From positions 186,001 through 250,000 of the forward strand of contig JAHCJY010000002.1 of NCBI GenBank assembly GCA_026126065.1: a DNA stretch of 64,000 nt, in the 5' to 3' direction. Every line of letters begins with the position of its first letter. Position 1 is the stretch's first letter. A program made the position numbers and the translations under genes. Shown here one piece after another: positions 18,167 to 28,598 of the stretch. A model generated the notes under the pieces. The model was not told where the DNA came from, did no database searches, and saw only the letters and a list, made by a program, of their open reading frames with translations. This stretch comes from Bauldia sp. GTDB lineage: Bacteria; Pseudomonadota; Alphaproteobacteria; Rhizobiales; Kaistiaceae.

Positions 18167-18562
18167 ATGCCGCCTGCCAACCCTGTTTCCAGCCTGCGGC
18201 CGCAGCAGCGGCTGAGCATCCTCGTCGTGGATGACGACGCCGAGATCCTGTCCCTCCTCCGCGACGTGCTTACCGATGACGGCTTTCGCGTCCTCGCCGT
18301 CGGCTCGGCCGCAGCGGCCGCGATGCTGCTCGCGGCGGAAGCCATCGATCTCCTCATCACCGATATCGACCTCGGCGCCGGCGACGACGGCCTCGCACTT
18401 GCCGTCGATGCCCGCGCCACCCGCCCGCTGCTGCCGGTGATCTACATCTCCGGCGGACGCCATTTCGGCGACGCCGGCCGCGTCGACGGCTCCGCCTTCA
18501 TTCCCAAGCCGTTCGGCCTCGATACGCTTACGGTGGCGGTCGCGACGGCGATGGCCGCCTAG
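18167..18562 (+). CDS. Single-domain response regulator
   Basis: 131-residue stand-alone receiver domain. Acidic pocket DDD (22-24), likely phosphoacceptor Asp66 in LLITDIDLG, the Ser/Thr switch in YISGG (Ser95) and Lys114 in PKPF are all present. There is no output domain, so it probably works by protein contact or phosphorelay. No histidine kinase is nearby. The ATG at 18167 gives the shortest natural N-terminus; a GTG at 18122 is possible. Its stop overlaps the stop of the convergent reductase gene by 4 nt. Confidence 0.85.
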   Translation: MPPANPVSSLRPQQRLSILVVDDDAEILSLLRDVLTDDGFRVLAVGSAAAAAMLLAAEAIDLLITDIDLGAGDDGLALAVDARATRPLLPVIYISGGRHFGDAGRVDGSAFIPKPFGLDTLTVAVATAMAA

Positions 18563-19581
18563 CTCACGCGGCCGAACCGGATCAGCGCCTCCGCCATCGC
18601 CACCACCGCTTCGCGCGCCGGCCGGATGGTGATGCCGAGAACGCTCTTGGCCTTCTCGCTGTCGACCTCCCAGACGCGGCCGAGGTCGCCCTTCACGGCC
18701 CGCATGTCGGGGCGGAAGGGCACGACAAGGCGTGACACGACATTCGGCAGTTCGCCCTTCGGCATCTTGCGGCGGTAGGCCGGCAACGCCTCGCCGATGA
18801 TGCGGCCGATGTCCGCGAACCAAAGGAACGCGTCGGCAACGATGAAGCGCTGGCCCGCCGCCTCGGGCTTTTCCATCGCCGCGACATGGGCCGCCGCCAC
18901 ATCGCGGACGTCGGCCACCGGGAGGCCGAACCTGGCGACGATCGGGTACTTGCCGCGCAGGAAGTTCTCGATCATCTCGCCGGACGTCTGGACGTTGGCA
19001 TCGAGCGGCGGACCGAACACCTGGCCCGCGTTGATGACGGCCAGTTCCGGCCCCTTGCCGTCGGCGACGAAGTCCCAGGCCGCCCGTTCGGCCAGCGTCT
19101 TTGAAAGCGCGTAGGCGTTGATGCCAAGGGAGGAAACGTCCGACCAGTCGGATTCGTCAAACCGCGTCCTGTCGTAGCGCGCCGACGCGATCGCCGCGAC
19201 GGACGAGGTCAGCACCACCCGCTTCACGCCAGCCGCGCGGGCCGCTGTCAGTACGCGCAGCGTCCCTTCGCGGGCCGGCCGGACCACCTCGTTCACGTCA
19301 CGCGGCTGATTCAGCGGATAGGGCGAGGCAACGTGAAGCACGTGACGGACGCCGCGCATCGCGTCGTCCCAGCCGGCGTCGGACGTGAGTTCGGCCTTCG
19401 CGAAGCGGAGCCGGTCGCCTGCATCGACCTTCGTGGCGACGGCAGCCCGGACTTCCGCCTCGTCAGAAGGATCGCGGAGCGTCCCGACGACACCGTAGCC
19501 ACGCTCGAGGAGCGCCACGATGCAGTGCTTGGCGATGAAGCCGCGCGCTCCGGTGACGAGGATGGTCTCTCCCGCGGCCAT
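18559..19581 (-). CDS. NAD(P)-dependent epimerase/reductase, extended SDR
   Basis: 340-residue protein starting MAAGETILVTGARGFIAKH with the extended-SDR nucleotide motif TGARGFIA (10-17). The catalytic Ser is in LTSSVAAIA and the YxxxK motif is in INAYALSKTLAER. The overall pattern (HVASPYPL, NAGQVFGPPL) matches the aldehyde/dihydroflavonol-4-reductase-like group rather than sugar epimerases. It reduces an unknown carbonyl substrate. It lies between the rplQ terminator and the response-regulator gene, an insertion in the rplQ-degP neighbourhood. Confidence 0.85.
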   Translation of the reverse strand: MAAGETILVTGARGFIAKHCIVALLERGYGVVGTLRDPSDEAEVRAAVATKVDAGDRLRFAKAELTSDAGWDDAMRGVRHVLHVASPYPLNQPRDVNEVVRPAREGTLRVLTAARAAGVKRVVLTSSVAAIASARYDRTRFDESDWSDVSSLGINAYALSKTLAERAAWDFVADGKGPELAVINAGQVFGPPLDANVQTSGEMIENFLRGKYPIVARFGLPVADVRDVAAAHVAAMEKPEAAGQRFIVADAFLWFADIGRIIGEALPAYRRKMPKGELPNVVSRLVVPFRPDMRAVKGDLGRVWEVDSEKAKSVLGITIRPAREAVVAMAEALIRFGRVS

Positions 19582-19603
19582 TCCGCACTCTCCCGACGCA
19601 AAC

Positions 19604-19627
19604 AAAAAAGGGGCGGTCGCCCGCCCC
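19604..19627 (-). terminator. Rho-independent terminator after rplQ
   Basis: On the minus strand, GGGGCGG, a 4-nt loop and CCGCCCC followed by TTTTTT. It marks the end of the rpsM-rpsK-rpoA-rplQ transcription unit, 42 nt past the rplQ stop and before the downstream reductase gene. Confidence 0.85.
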
Positions 19628-19668
19628 TTCCTAGCAAATTCCCGCTGGAATCCAGCAGACCGAAGCGG

Positions 19669-20100
19669 CTACGCGTTCGCTTCCTCGCGGGCGCCTGCCG
19701 TCTCGGCATGACGCGCGCGGTCGGCGGCGCCCTTGGCGTCGACGTCCCGATCGACCAGCTCGATCACCGCCATCGGAGCCGAGTCGCCATAGCGGAAGCC
19801 CGCCTTGAGGACGCGGGTGTAGCCGCCGGCACGGGACGCATAGCGCGGCCCGATCGTGGCGAAGAGCTTCCTGACGGCGTCCTCGTCGCGGATGCGCGAG
19901 ATCGCGAGGCGGCGGGCGTGCAGGTCGCCACGCTTGCCGAGCGTGATCATCTTTTCGATGATCGGACGGAGGTCCTTCGCCTTCGGCAGCGTGGTCACGA
20001 TCTGCTCGTGGGTAATGAGCGATGCGACCATGTTGGCGAACATCGCCTTGCGGTGGCTCGCCGTGAGGCCGAATTTGCGGCCGGACTTGTGGTGGCGCAT
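19669..20100 (-). CDS. rplQ: Ribosomal protein bL17
   Basis: 143-residue large-subunit protein lying near the peptide exit tunnel. The start [24 protein letters not shown] is the family hallmark, followed by [15 protein letters not shown] and [17 protein letters not shown]. The tail after ELVDRD extends about 25 residues beyond the E. coli protein, as common in alphaproteobacteria. Last gene of the alpha operon, 54 nt after rpoA. Confidence 0.97.
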   Translation of the reverse strand: MRHHKSGRKFGLTASHRKAMFANMVASLITHEQIVTTLPKAKDLRPIIEKMITLGKRGDLHARRLAISRIRDEDAVRKLFATIGPRYASRAGGYTRVLKAGFRYGDSAPMAVIELVDRDVDAKGAADRARHAETAGAREEANA

Positions 20101-20154
20101 AGCGCTGCTCCCTGAATTTTGTTGGCCGGCGGCTCCCGCCGCGGGCCGGCGATC

Positions 20155-21171
20155 CTAGTAGTGGTCTTCGTAGCGCTTGGCCAGATCTTCGATGTTCTCT
20201 GGCGGCCAGTTCGGCACTTCCATGCCCAGATGGAGACCCATCTGCGCGAGGACTTCCTTGATCTCGTTGAGCGACTTCCGGCCGAAATTCGGGGTCCGGA
20301 GCATCTCGGCTTCGGTCTTCTGGATCAGGTCGCCGATGTAGACGATGTTGTCGTTCTTCAGGCAGTTCGCCGAGCGGACCGAAAGCTCCAGCTCGTCGAC
20401 CTTCTTGAGCAGCGCCGGGTTGAAGGCGAGCTCCGGGATGGCCTCGGCGGTGACTTCCTTCTCCGGCTCCTCGAAGGTGACGAAGATCGAGAGCTGGTCC
20501 TGCAGGATGCGCGCCGCATAGGCGATCGCGTCGTCCGGGCGGATCGAGCCGTTGGTCTCGACCGTCAGCGTCAGCTTGTCGTAGTCCAGGACCTGACCCT
20601 CGCGGGTGTTCTCGACCTTGTACGAAACCTTGCGGATCGGCGAGTAGAGGCTGTCGACCGGGATCAGGCCGATCGGCGCGTCCTCGGGACGGTTCTGGTC
20701 CGCCGGGACGTAGCCCTTGCCGTTGTTGACGGTGAACTCCATCCGGATCTCGGCGCCCTCGTCGAGGGTGCAGATCACGAGGTCCGGGTTCAGGATTTCG
20801 ACGTCGCCAACGGTCTGGATGTCGCCGGCCGTGACCACGCCCGGTCCCGACTTCCGCACGACCATCCGCTTCGGGCCTTCGCCCTGCATCTTGATGGCGA
20901 TTTCCTTGATGTTCAGCACGATGTCGGTCACGTCCTCGCGGACGCCGGCGATCGAGGAGAACTCATGCAGCACGCCGTCGATCTGAACGGACGTGACGGC
21001 CGCGCCCTGGAGCGAGGACAGCAGCACGCGACGGAGGGCATTGCCCAGCGTCATCCCGAAGCCGCGCTCGAGCGGCTCGGCCACCACGGTTGCGTAGCGC
21101 TTCGCATCGGACCCGGGGGTCGTGTCGAGCGAATTCGGCTTGATCAGTTCTTGCCAGTTTCTGCGGATCAC
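20155..21171 (-). CDS. rpoA: RNA polymerase alpha subunit
   Basis: 338-residue subunit that nucleates RNA polymerase assembly and contacts UP elements and activators. The N-terminal dimerisation domain includes [24 protein letters not shown]; the C-terminal domain contains [21 protein letters not shown] and [21 protein letters not shown]. The start is a GTG (V/M-I-R-R-N-W-Q), matching the conserved IQ/[11 protein letters not shown] N-terminus. Lies 93 nt after rpsK. Confidence 0.97.
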   Translation of the reverse strand: MIRRNWQELIKPNSLDTTPGSDAKRYATVVAEPLERGFGMTLGNALRRVLLSSLQGAAVTSVQIDGVLHEFSSIAGVREDVTDIVLNIKEIAIKMQGEGPKRMVVRKSGPGVVTAGDIQTVGDVEILNPDLVICTLDEGAEIRMEFTVNNGKGYVPADQNRPEDAPIGLIPVDSLYSPIRKVSYKVENTREGQVLDYDKLTLTVETNGSIRPDDAIAYAARILQDQLSIFVTFEEPEKEVTAEAIPELAFNPALLKKVDELELSVRSANCLKNDNIVYIGDLIQKTEAEMLRTPNFGRKSLNEIKEVLAQMGLHLGMEVPNWPPENIEDLAKRYEDHY

Positions 21172-21264
21172 TTGGGTGAATCCTTTCGGTCAAAGGTCAT
21201 GCCGCCAATGGCGGCGAAGCCGGGCCGCATTGCCCGGCGCAAACAGCACTCTGACGCTCGTCGC

Positions 21265-21654
21265 CTAGACGCGGCGACGCTTCCGTGGGCGGCAGCCATT
21301 GTGCGGGATCGGCGTCACGTCGCGGATCGAGGTGACGGTGAAGCCCGACGACTGCAGGGCCCGGAGCGCCGATTCACGGCCCGACCCGGGACCGGACACC
21401 TCAACCTCGAGGGTCCGCATACCATGCTCGCTCGCCTTGCGGGCGGCGTCTTCCGCTGCCATCTGCGCGGCATACGGGGTCGACTTGCGCGAGCCCTTGA
21501 AGCCCATCGTTCCGGCCGAGGACCACGAGATCGTGTTTCCCTGGGCGTCGGTGATGGTGATCATCGTGTTGTTGAAAGTCGAAGAGACGTGTGCGACGCC
21601 GGAGGCGATGTTCTTGCGCTCGCGGCGACGTACGCGGGTCGTGTCCTTGGCCAT
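21265..21654 (-). CDS. rpsK: Ribosomal protein uS11
   Basis: 129-residue small-subunit platform protein. Conserved segments include [39 protein letters not shown], and the C-terminal [16 protein letters not shown]. It binds 16S rRNA near the 690-720 region and the mRNA exit. A long 139-nt spacer with a repeat-built hairpin separates it from rpsM. Confidence 0.97.
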   Translation of the reverse strand: MAKDTTRVRRRERKNIASGVAHVSSTFNNTMITITDAQGNTISWSSAGTMGFKGSRKSTPYAAQMAAEDAARKASEHGMRTLEVEVSGPGSGRESALRALQSSGFTVTSIRDVTPIPHNGCRPRKRRRV

Positions 21655-21709
21655 TACCTGTCCTGTTACGATATCTGCGCTGCCGTAGTGCCAGCAGCTC
21701 CACCGAAGA

Positions 21710-21786
21710 AAGCGAGTAGCGAATAGCGAGTAGCGAGTAGGGCCGCTCGGCCGTTCCTATTCGCTATTCGCTATTCGCTATTTCGC
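21710..21786. repeat. Hairpin of heptamer tandem repeats between rpsM and rpsK
   Basis: The left arm has four tandem copies of GCGARTA (21712-21739) and the right arm has copies of TATTCGC (21758-21786, the last with one extra T). The arms are complementary with occasional G:T pairs and enclose a small GGCCG/CGGCC stem. It lies entirely within the 139-nt rpsM-rpsK spacer. Similar TATTCGC arrays occur in Rhizobiales intergenic regions. Confidence 0.75.
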
Positions 21787-21793
21787 CTCTTCC

Positions 21794-22162
21794 CTACTTC
21801 TTCTTCCCGGCGATCGCCTTGGCCGGACCCTTGCGGGTACGGGCATTGGTGTGCGTCCGCTGGCCGCGCACCGGGAGACCGCGCCGGTGACGGAGGCCGC
21901 GGTACGAACCGAGGTCCATCAGGCGCTTGATGTTCATCGCGACTTCGCGGCGGAGGTCACCCTCCACCAGGTAGTCGCGGTCGATCGCTTCACGGATCTG
22001 GATGATCTCGGCGTCCGAAAGCTCGTTGACGCGGCGTTCCGCGGGGATGCTCACCATTTCGGCGATCTCCCTGGCGCGGTACGGGCCGATGCCGTGAATG
22101 TACTGCAGCGCGATAACGACGCGCTTGTTGGTCGGGATGTTGACGCCAGCGATGCGGGCCAC
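21794..22162 (-). CDS. rpsM: Ribosomal protein uS13
   Basis: 122-residue head protein contacting P-site tRNA and the B1 bridges. It begins [26 protein letters not shown] and ends [24 protein letters not shown], a standard basic tail. It lies 165 nt downstream of adk, a gap long enough for an internal promoter, and heads the alpha-operon genes rpsM-rpsK-rpoA-rplQ. Confidence 0.97.
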   Translation of the reverse strand: MARIAGVNIPTNKRVVIALQYIHGIGPYRAREIAEMVSIPAERRVNELSDAEIIQIREAIDRDYLVEGDLRREVAMNIKRLMDLGSYRGLRHRRGLPVRGQRTHTNARTRKGPAKAIAGKKK

Positions 22163-22327
22163 GTGGTCTCACTCCTCACGATCGGCCGCTCCTGGCACGA
22201 TCCCGGCCCTTCCGGCCACCTGAAAGCACTAAACCGGCGTCCGGCAAAAGCCGGCACCGATGATTCCTGATCAGAATGTAAAGGCGGTAGATAGCGACCT
22301 GATCGTGTCGCGTCAACCGCCGGCGCG

Positions 22328-22915
22328 CTAAGCGTGCGCCGAAGCCTTCTCGACGATGCGATCGATCTCCGCCGTCACGGCATCGATCTCCTGCATTCCG
22401 TCGATCGTCGACAGGATTCCCTGCCGGCGATAGTGATCCGCAACCGGCGCGCTCTGCTCGCGGAACGCCGCAAGACGCCGCTGCAGCGTCTCGGCATTGT
22501 CGTCCGCGCGAGCGGCGTCGCCCATTTCCTTGGCCCGCTTCTCGACCCGTCCGAGCAGCACCGCCTCATCGACCTCGAAGTCGATCACCGCGTCCAGGGC
22601 CAGACCCTTGTCGTGGAGGAGCTTCGCGAGCGCCTCGGCCTGACCCACGGTCCGCGGGAAGCCGTCAAGCACGAAGCCCTTGCGCGCATCCGGCTCCTCG
22701 ATCCTGTCGGCAATCACGCCGATCACGACCTCGTCCGGCACGAGATCCCCACGATCCATGATCGCCTTGGCCCGAAGGCCGACCGGCGACTCCGCCGCGA
22801 CCGCCGCGCGCAGCATGTCGCCCGTCGACAGATGGGCGATGCCATGGCGCGCAACAAGGCGGGCGGCCTGGGTGCCCTTCCCCGAGCCGGGCGGCCCGAA
22901 CAGAACGAGTCTCAT
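22328..22915 (-). CDS. adk: Adenylate kinase
   Basis: 195-residue enzyme converting AMP and ATP to two ADP. P-loop [11 protein letters not shown] is at the N-terminus (7-17), the AMP-binding segment is [11 protein letters not shown], and the lid region is [11 protein letters not shown]...[11 protein letters not shown]. It is the short-lid form without the ~27-residue insertion or zinc cysteines, usual in alphaproteobacteria. Its ATG overlaps the secY stop by 4 nt, so its translation is coupled to the translocase. Confidence 0.96.
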   Translation of the reverse strand: MRLVLFGPPGSGKGTQAARLVARHGIAHLSTGDMLRAAVAAESPVGLRAKAIMDRGDLVPDEVVIGVIADRIEEPDARKGFVLDGFPRTVGQAEALAKLLHDKGLALDAVIDFEVDEAVLLGRVEKRAKEMGDAARADDNAETLQRRLAAFREQSAPVADHYRRQGILSTIDGMQEIDAVTAEIDRIVEKASAHA

Positions 22916-24246
22916 CGCTTCTTGCCGCGCAGTTTCGACTTCTTGACCAGCCCCTCGTACTGATGCGCGAGGAGATGGCCCTGCACCTGCGCCACCGTAT
23001 CCATCGTCACGGACACGACGATCAGGATCGAGGTGCCGCCGAGATAGAACGGGATGCCGGTGCGGGCGATGACGAACTCTGGCACAAGGCAGACGATCAC
23101 CAGGTAGAGCGCGCCGGCCACGGTAATGCGGGTCAGCACGTAGTCGATGTATTCAGCCGTCCGCTGGCCGGGACGGATGCCCGGAATGAAGCCGCCATGG
23201 CGCTTCAGGTTGTCCGCCGTGTCCGCCGGATTGAACACGATCGCCGTGTAGAAGAAGGCGAAGAAGATGATCAGGACCCCGTACAGGATCATGTAGAGCG
23301 GCTGGCCGTGGCCCAGCAGCGCCGTGATCGCGCCGAGGAAGCCGGTCGACTCCGTCGTGGTGCTGAACCCTGCCACCGTGGCCGGCAGGAGGAGCAGCGA
23401 CGAGGCGAAGATCGGCGGGATGACGCCGGCGGTGTTGAGCTTCAGCGGCAGGTGCGAGGACTCGCCCTGGAACATCCGGTTGCCGACCTGACGCTTCGGA
23501 TACTGGATCAGCAGCCGGCGCTGGGCGCGCTCGACGAACACGATGAAGGCGACGATGGCAACCGCGAGCACCACGATCATCAGCATCGTACCGGTGCCGA
23601 TGGCGCCCTGGCGGCTCAGTTCGAGCGTGCCGGCGATGGCCGCCGGGAAGCCCGCGACGATGCCGGTGAAGATGATCAGCGAGATGCCGTTGCCGATGCC
23701 GCGGGCGGTGATCTGCTCGCCGAGCCACATCAGGAATATCGTGCCGCCGGTGAGCGTGATCACTGTCGACAGGCGGAAGAACCAGCCCGGATCGCTGACG
23801 ATCCCCTGCCCTGCCTCGAGGCCGGCCGCGATGGCGTAGGCCTGGAGCGCGGCGAGGATCACCGTGCCGTAGCGGGTGTACTGGTTGATGATCTTGCGGC
23901 CGGACTCGCCTTCCTTCTTGATCGCCTCGAGGCGCGGGATGAGCGAACTCGCCAGCTGCATCACGATGGACGCGGAAATGTACGGCATGATGCCGAGGGC
24001 GAAGATCGCCATCCGCTCGACGGCGCCGCCGGCAAACATGTTGAAGAGGCCGAGAACGCCTCCCGACTGCGACTGGAAGGCGTTGGCGAATGCGTCGGGG
24101 TTGATCCCCGGCATCGGGATGTAGGTCCCGAGCCGGTAGATGATCAGCGCGCCGAGCGTGAACCAAATCCGCTTCTTCAGCGCCTCTGCCTTGGCAAAGG
24201 CGCCGAAGTTGAGGTTGGCTGCGAGCTGCTCTGCCGCTGATGCCAT
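22912..24246 (-). CDS. secY: Preprotein translocase channel SecY
   Basis: 444-residue inner-membrane protein with ten transmembrane helices, the protein-conducting pore of SecYEG. Recognisable segments are [16 protein letters not shown] (helix 1/plug), [26 protein letters not shown], and the cytoplasmic loop [18 protein letters not shown] near the SecA/ribosome contact. The ATG at 24246 begins [15 protein letters not shown]; a longer upstream frame has no family character. Lies between rplO (46 nt) and adk (4-nt overlap). Confidence 0.96.
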   Translation of the reverse strand: MASAAEQLAANLNFGAFAKAEALKKRIWFTLGALIIYRLGTYIPMPGINPDAFANAFQSQSGGVLGLFNMFAGGAVERMAIFALGIMPYISASIVMQLASSLIPRLEAIKKEGESGRKIINQYTRYGTVILAALQAYAIAAGLEAGQGIVSDPGWFFRLSTVITLTGGTIFLMWLGEQITARGIGNGISLIIFTGIVAGFPAAIAGTLELSRQGAIGTGTMLMIVVLAVAIVAFIVFVERAQRRLLIQYPKRQVGNRMFQGESSHLPLKLNTAGVIPPIFASSLLLLPATVAGFSTTTESTGFLGAITALLGHGQPLYMILYGVLIIFFAFFYTAIVFNPADTADNLKRHGGFIPGIRPGQRTAEYIDYVLTRITVAGALYLVIVCLVPEFVIARTGIPFYLGGTSILIVVSVTMDTVAQVQGHLLAHQYEGLVKKSKLRGKKR

Positions 24247-24292
24247 GTCCGGTACTCCGAAGTTCAGTGCCGCGCGCGAAAAACCGCGTGCG

Positions 24293-24745
24293 TCAGACGG
24301 CCTTGAGCGAGCCGCCCGCCTTCTCGATCGCCTCCGCGGCCGGCTTCGACGCGCCGGCAACCTCGAAGGTCACCGCGCTCGTTACCGTGCCGCCGAGAAC
24401 CCTGACGCCGTCGCGGACCCGGCGGATCACGCCGGCGGCCACGAGCGTCTCGCCGGTCACCGGCTTGGTGGCGTCGAGCTTGCCGGCGTCGATCGCCGCC
24501 TGGACCTTGTCGAGGCTGACTTCCACGAAGGACTTGCGGAAGATGTTGTTGAAGCCGCGCTTGGGCAGGCGACGATGGATCGGCATCTGGCCGCCCTCGA
24601 AGCCGTTGATGGCAACACCGGAGCGGGCCGTCTGGCCCTTGCCGCCGCGGCCGCCCGTCTTGCCCGAGCCCGAGCCGATGCCTCGGCCGACCCGCTTCCG
24701 GTTCTTCGTCGCGCCCGGCGCGTCCGAGAGTTCGTTGAGCTTCAC
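24293..24745 (-). CDS. rplO: Ribosomal protein uL15
   Basis: 150-residue protein with [38 protein letters not shown] at the N-terminus, the Gly/Arg-rich rRNA-binding extension of L15, then [18 protein letters not shown]. Late-assembly 50S protein. Located 34 nt after rpmD and upstream of secY, the conserved spc-operon order. Confidence 0.97.
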   Translation of the reverse strand: MKLNELSDAPGATKNRKRVGRGIGSGSGKTGGRGGKGQTARSGVAINGFEGGQMPIHRRLPKRGFNNIFRKSFVEVSLDKVQAAIDAGKLDATKPVTGETLVAAGVIRRVRDGVRVLGGTVTSAVTFEVAGASKPAAEAIEKAGGSLKAV

Positions 24746-24779
24746 GTGCGTTCCCTCAGGGTCGCGGAGCGGACAAGGC

Positions 24780-24980
24780 CTAGGCCTCGTCGACGATCCG
24801 TACGATGTGCTGCATCTTGGCGATCATGCCGCGCGTTGCCGGATTGTCCGGAACGGTCGACCGACGGCCGATCTTGTTCAGGCCGAGCCCGACCAGCGTC
24901 TGGCGCTGGATTCCCGGCCGCCGCTGCGGGCTGCCGGTCTGCTCGACCGTGATGGTCTTGGTCTGCGAGGTGTTGGCCAT
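24780..24980 (-). CDS. rpmD: Ribosomal protein uL30
   Basis: 66-residue protein with the L30 core [44 protein letters not shown]. Small alpha/beta protein at the 50S subunit, absent in some bacteria but normal in alphaproteobacteria. It lies 11 nt after rpsE in the spc operon. Confidence 0.97.
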   Translation of the reverse strand: MANTSQTKTITVEQTGSPQRRPGIQRQTLVGLGLNKIGRRSTVPDNPATRGMIAKMQHIVRIVDEA

Positions 24981-24991
24981 GGATCGTCAGC

Positions 24992-25549
24992 CTATGCTTC
25001 CGCCGCAGCGGCTTCCGGATCGACGTCCTTGCGGCGCGCCTGGAGCGTGGAGACCTTGATCCCGCGGCGAGAGGCAACGCCGCGCGGGCTGTCTTCGTGC
25101 TTCAGTGCGTCGAAAGTGGCGCGAACCATGTTGTAGGGGTTGGACGAGCCGAGCGACTTCGCAACGACGTCCTGGATGCCGACCGTCTCGAAGACGGCGC
25201 GCATCGGGCCACCGGCGATGATGCCCGTGCCCGGAGGAGCAGCGCGCACATGCACCTTGCCCGCGCCGTGGCGGCCGGACACGTCGTGATGCAGCGTGCG
25301 GCCTTCGCGCAGCGGAACGCGGATCAGCCCGCGCTTGGCGGCTTCCGTCGCCTTGCGGATCGCCTCCGGCACCTCGCGGGCCTTGCCGTGACCGAAGCCG
25401 ACGCGGCCCTTCTGGTCGCCGACGACAACGAGCGCGGCGAAGCCGAAGCGCTTGCCGCCCTTCACGACCTTCGCGACGCGGTTGATGTGGACGAGCTTGT
25501 CCACGAACTCGCTGTCGCGCTCCTCGCGGTGGTCTCTATCTCTGGCCAT
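24992..25549 (-). CDS. rpsE: Ribosomal protein uS5
   Basis: 185-residue protein with the S5 signature region ([30 protein letters not shown], then [15 protein letters not shown]) and the C-terminal [19 protein letters not shown]. It lines the mRNA entry site and affects decoding accuracy. The N-terminal extension [14 protein letters not shown] is charged, as in related bacteria. Lies 58 nt after rplR. Confidence 0.97.
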   Translation of the reverse strand: MARDRDHREERDSEFVDKLVHINRVAKVVKGGKRFGFAALVVVGDQKGRVGFGHGKAREVPEAIRKATEAAKRGLIRVPLREGRTLHHDVSGRHGAGKVHVRAAPPGTGIIAGGPMRAVFETVGIQDVVAKSLGSSNPYNMVRATFDALKHEDSPRGVASRRGIKVSTLQARRKDVDPEAAAAEA

Positions 25550-25607
25550 CAGGTCCTCAGATCCGTTCGCTCATGTCATGGCCCGGCGAAGCCGGTTCAA
25601 GCCATGA

Positions 25608-25967
25608 TCAGAAATTCAGTCCGCCCTCGCGGGCCCCTTCGGCCAGCGCCTTGACGCGGCCGTGATAAAGATATGCGCCGCGGTCGAAGACCACGTCGGT
25701 CACGCCGGCCGCAACCGCGCGCTCGGCGATCAGCTTGCCGATCGCCGCAGCCGCATCGCGGTTCGACCCCTTGTTGCCTGCCTCGCGGTAGGTCTTCTCC
25801 AGCGATGACGCGGCGGCGACCGTATGGCCGCGCGCATCGTCGATCACCTGGGCGTAGATGTGCTCCTGCGAGCGGTACACCGACAGGCGCGGACGGCCGC
25901 CGTGGACGACGATCGTCCGGCGGACCCGGCTCGAGCGCCGCAGGCGCTTGGACTTGTTCGGCTTCAT
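25608..25967 (-). CDS. rplR: Ribosomal protein uL18
   Basis: 119-residue 5S rRNA-binding protein with [35 protein letters not shown] and the C-terminal [25 protein letters not shown]. It acts with L5 to dock 5S rRNA in the central protuberance. The ATG at 25967 gives [13 protein letters not shown]. Located 11 nt downstream of rplF. Confidence 0.97.
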   Translation of the reverse strand: MKPNKSKRLRRSSRVRRTIVVHGGRPRLSVYRSQEHIYAQVIDDARGHTVAAASSLEKTYREAGNKGSNRDAAAAIGKLIAERAVAAGVTDVVFDRGAYLYHGRVKALAEGAREGGLNF

Positions 25968-25978
25968 CTGCGGGACCC

Positions 25979-26512
25979 TTACTTCTTCTTGCCTTCTTTG
26001 CGGAGGATCCGCTCACCGGCGTACTTCACGCCCTTGCCGAGATACGGCTCGGGCGGACGGTAGGAGCGAATCTCGGCAGCGACCTGGCCAACGCGCTGGT
26101 TGTCGATGCCGGAAACGACGATCTCGGTCGGCTTCGGCGTCGTGACCGTGATGCCGGCCGGGATCGGGTACTTGACCTCGTGGCTGTAGCCGAGCGTGAG
26201 GTTGAGATCCTTGCCCTGCACCGCGGCGCGGTAGCCGACGCCGCTGATCTCCAGCTTCTGCTCGAACCCCGTCGTCACGCCCTTCACCAGATTGGCGATC
26301 TGCGTCCGCGACATGCCCCACTGGGCCTGCGCCGGCTTGGTGTCGTTCGCCGGATCGACCTTGATCCCGCCGTCCTGCATGACGACCTGGATGTTGTCCG
26401 TCGCCATGAACGACAGCTCGCCCTTGGGTCCCTTCACGGTGACCTTCTGGCCTTCGATCGTTGCCGTCACGCCCTTCGGGACCGGGACCGCCTTCTTGCC
26501 AATACGCGACAT
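25979..26512 (-). CDS. rplF: Ribosomal protein uL6
   Basis: 177-residue protein starting [21 protein letters not shown], with two L6 repeats and the family motif [24 protein letters not shown] at the C-terminus. It binds helix 97 of 23S rRNA near the factor-binding site. The long upstream extension of this reading frame runs through rpsH and is rejected. Lies 41 nt after rpsH. Confidence 0.97.
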   Translation of the reverse strand: MSRIGKKAVPVPKGVTATIEGQKVTVKGPKGELSFMATDNIQVVMQDGGIKVDPANDTKPAQAQWGMSRTQIANLVKGVTTGFEQKLEISGVGYRAAVQGKDLNLTLGYSHEVKYPIPAGITVTTPKPTEIVVSGIDNQRVGQVAAEIRSYRPPEPYLGKGVKYAGERILRKEGKKK

Positions 26513-26553
26513 CGTCTTGTTCCGTTCGTGCTTCGTCGGGATCCCTGCCGGCC

Positions 26554-26949
26554 TTAGAAGACCTGGCAGAGAACCTCGCCGCCCACATTCTGTTCGCGCG
26601 CGTCGCTGTCCGACATGACGCCCTTCGGCGTCGACAGGATCGATACGCCCAGGCCGTTCATGACCCGCGGAATCGAATCCGCAGACGTATAGACCCGCCG
26701 GCCCGGACGCGACACCCGCTGGATTTCGCGAATGACCGGCGTGCCGTCGTAATACTTGAGTTCGATCTCGAACTCGGATCGGCCATCCTGCTCGATCGAG
26801 GAATAGCCGCGGATGTAGCCCTCGGACTGCAGCACGTCGAGGACGTTCTGCCGCAGCGAGGACGCAGGCGTGCTCACCTTCGACTTGTTCCGCATCTGTG
26901 CGTTGCGGATACGGGTGAGCATATCGCCAAGGGGATCGGTCAGCAGCAT
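26554..26949 (-). CDS. rpsH: Ribosomal protein uS8
   Basis: 131-residue 16S-binding protein: [26 protein letters not shown] at the N-terminus and the signature [33 protein letters not shown] at the C-terminus. In E. coli S8 is the spc-operon translational repressor acting near rplE; whether that applies here is not shown by the sequence. Located 12 nt after rpsN. Confidence 0.97.
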   Translation of the reverse strand: MLLTDPLGDMLTRIRNAQMRNKSKVSTPASSLRQNVLDVLQSEGYIRGYSSIEQDGRSEFEIELKYYDGTPVIREIQRVSRPGRRVYTSADSIPRVMNGLGVSILSTPKGVMSDSDAREQNVGGEVLCQVF

Positions 26950-26961
26950 TGGTCCGTCTCC

Positions 26962-27267
26962 TTACCAGCTCGACTTGACGAGGCCGGGGATCAAGCCCGC
27001 GGAGCCCAGCTCGCGAAGCGCGAGGCGGGACATCCGGAGCTTCCGGTACACTGCCCGCGGCCGGCCGGTGATTTCGCACCGGTTGCGGATGCGGGTGGGC
27101 GATGAATTGCGCGGCAGCTCCGCAAGCTTGAGCTGCGCCTGGAAGCGCTCCTCGAGCGAAAGGCTCTCGTCGCGCGCGATCTCGCGCAGTTTGGTGCGGC
27201 GCTCGCCATACTGAGCCGACAGCTTGCGGCGGCGGTTGTTCTTCTCGACCGAGCTCTTCTTGGCCAT
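26962..27267 (-). CDS. rpsN: Ribosomal protein uS14, zinc-free type
   Basis: 101-residue protein ending [38 protein letters not shown]. It is the long C-minus form, without the CxxC...CxxC zinc motif of short S14, so no zinc-responsive paralogue pairing is implied here. It helps assemble the 30S head. Lies 4 nt after rplE. Confidence 0.97.
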   Translation of the reverse strand: MAKKSSVEKNNRRRKLSAQYGERRTKLREIARDESLSLEERFQAQLKLAELPRNSSPTRIRNRCEITGRPRAVYRKLRMSRLALRELGSAGLIPGLVKSSW

Positions 27268-27271
27268 CGTT

Positions 27272-27838
27272 CTATTCCTTGCCCGTGCGGAACGGGAACT
27301 CGAATGCAGTCAAAAGGGCGCGCGCCTCATCGTCCGACTTGGCGGTCGTGCAGATGATGACGTCCATGCCCCAGACCTGTTCGATCTGGTCGTACGCGAT
27401 CTCGGGGAAAATGATGTGTTCCTTGATCCCCATCGCGAAATTGCCGCGCCCGTCGAAGCTCTTCGGGTTGAGGCCGCGGAAGTCGCGGACACGCGGCAGC
27501 GCGATGTGGATCAGCCGGTCCAGGAAGTCGTACATCCGGTCCCGGCGAAGCGTGACGCGCCCGCCGAGCGGCATGTTCTCGCGGACCTTGAAGGTCGCGA
27601 TCGACTTGCGGGCACGCGACACCGACGGCTTCTGGCCGGCGATGAGCGCGAGATCTGCAAGCGCGGCCGTCACCTTCTTGGTGTCGTTGACCGCCTCGCC
27701 GACGCCCATGTTGAGGACGATCTTGTCGAGGCGCGGCACCTGCATGAGGTTCGTGTACCCGAACTGCTTGGTGAGTTCGGGCCGGACGACCTCATTGTAG
27801 CGGACCTTCTGCCGCGGCTGATAGGCTGCTTCAGCCAT
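27272..27838 (-). CDS. rplE: Ribosomal protein uL5
   Basis: 188-residue 5S rRNA-binding protein with [23 protein letters not shown] and [18 protein letters not shown]...[27 protein letters not shown]. It forms bridge B1b and contacts P-site tRNA. Its start overlaps the rplX stop by 8 nt, an unusually deep overlap that favours coupled translation. Confidence 0.97.
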   Translation of the reverse strand: MAEAAYQPRQKVRYNEVVRPELTKQFGYTNLMQVPRLDKIVLNMGVGEAVNDTKKVTAALADLALIAGQKPSVSRARKSIATFKVRENMPLGGRVTLRRDRMYDFLDRLIHIALPRVRDFRGLNPKSFDGRGNFAMGIKEHIIFPEIAYDQIEQVWGMDVIICTTAKSDDEARALLTAFEFPFRTGKE

Positions 27839-28157
27839 CGATCAGTTCTCCAGAACGCTTGGCGAAGCGGACCTTCTTGCGGCTCTCGCCCTCGCCTTCA
27901 AACTTGAATCCGATCCGCGTCGGCTTGTCGTCCTTGGGATCGACATGCGCGAGGTTGGACAGGTGGATGGGCATTTCCTTGGTGATGATGCCGCCCGCCT
28001 GCGATGCGGTCTGGCGCTGGTGGCGCGACCCCATGTTGACGCCGCGGACGATCGCCCGTTCGGCCGCGGGCTCGACGCCGAGCACTTCGCCCGACTTGCC
28101 CTTGTCCTTGCCCGAGATGACGACGACCTTGTCGCCCTTGCGAATGCGAGCGGCCAT
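27831..28157 (-). CDS. rplX: Ribosomal protein uL24
   Basis: 108-residue assembly-initiator protein with the KOW motif [25 protein letters not shown] at the N-terminus and RVNM-type segment [13 protein letters not shown]. The ATG overlaps the rplN stop by one base (TAATG), and its own stop lies inside rplE. Confidence 0.97.
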   Translation of the reverse strand: MAARIRKGDKVVVISGKDKGKSGEVLGVEPAAERAIVRGVNMGSRHQRQTASQAGGIITKEMPIHLSNLAHVDPKDDKPTRIGFKFEGEGESRKKVRFAKRSGELIDG

Positions 28158-28525
28158 TACAGCACCTCCGGCGCGAGCGAGATGATCTTCATGTGGTTGC
28201 GCGCACGAAGCTCACGAGGAACCGGCCCGAAGATACGAGTGCCGATCGGCTCCGACTGGTTGTTGATGAGGACCGCGGCATTCCGGTCGAACCGGATGAC
28301 GCTGCCGTCCGGACGACGGATGTCCTTGGCGGTGCGAACGACGACCGCCTTCATGACGTCGCCCTTCTTCACGCGGCCCCGCGGGATCGCTTCCTTGATC
28401 GACACCACGATGACGTCGCCCACCGAAGCGTATTTCCGCTTCGAGCCGCCGAGCACCTTGATGCACATGACGCGGCGAGCCCCGGAATTGTCCGCGACGT
28501 CAAGATTGGTCTGCATCTGAATCAT
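28157..28525 (-). CDS. rplN: Ribosomal protein uL14
   Basis: 122-residue protein beginning [46 protein letters not shown], the L14 signature. It forms bridges B5/B8 with the 30S subunit. It is separated from rpsQ by 73 nt, the longest spacer in the S10-spc region. Confidence 0.97.
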   Translation of the reverse strand: MIQMQTNLDVADNSGARRVMCIKVLGGSKRKYASVGDVIVVSIKEAIPRGRVKKGDVMKAVVVRTAKDIRRPDGSVIRFDRNAAVLINNQSEPIGTRIFGPVPRELRARNHMKIISLAPEVL

Positions 28526-28598
28526 GGCAACCGCCTAATTTCCTGTGGCGCCGTTACCGGCTCCGCGCCCTGGCCTTCCGGTTCGGACGCTCGTGTTC

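Noticed and set aside
21710..21786. CRISPR array
   Set aside because: The repeats are 7-nt tandem units without spacers and form one hairpin.
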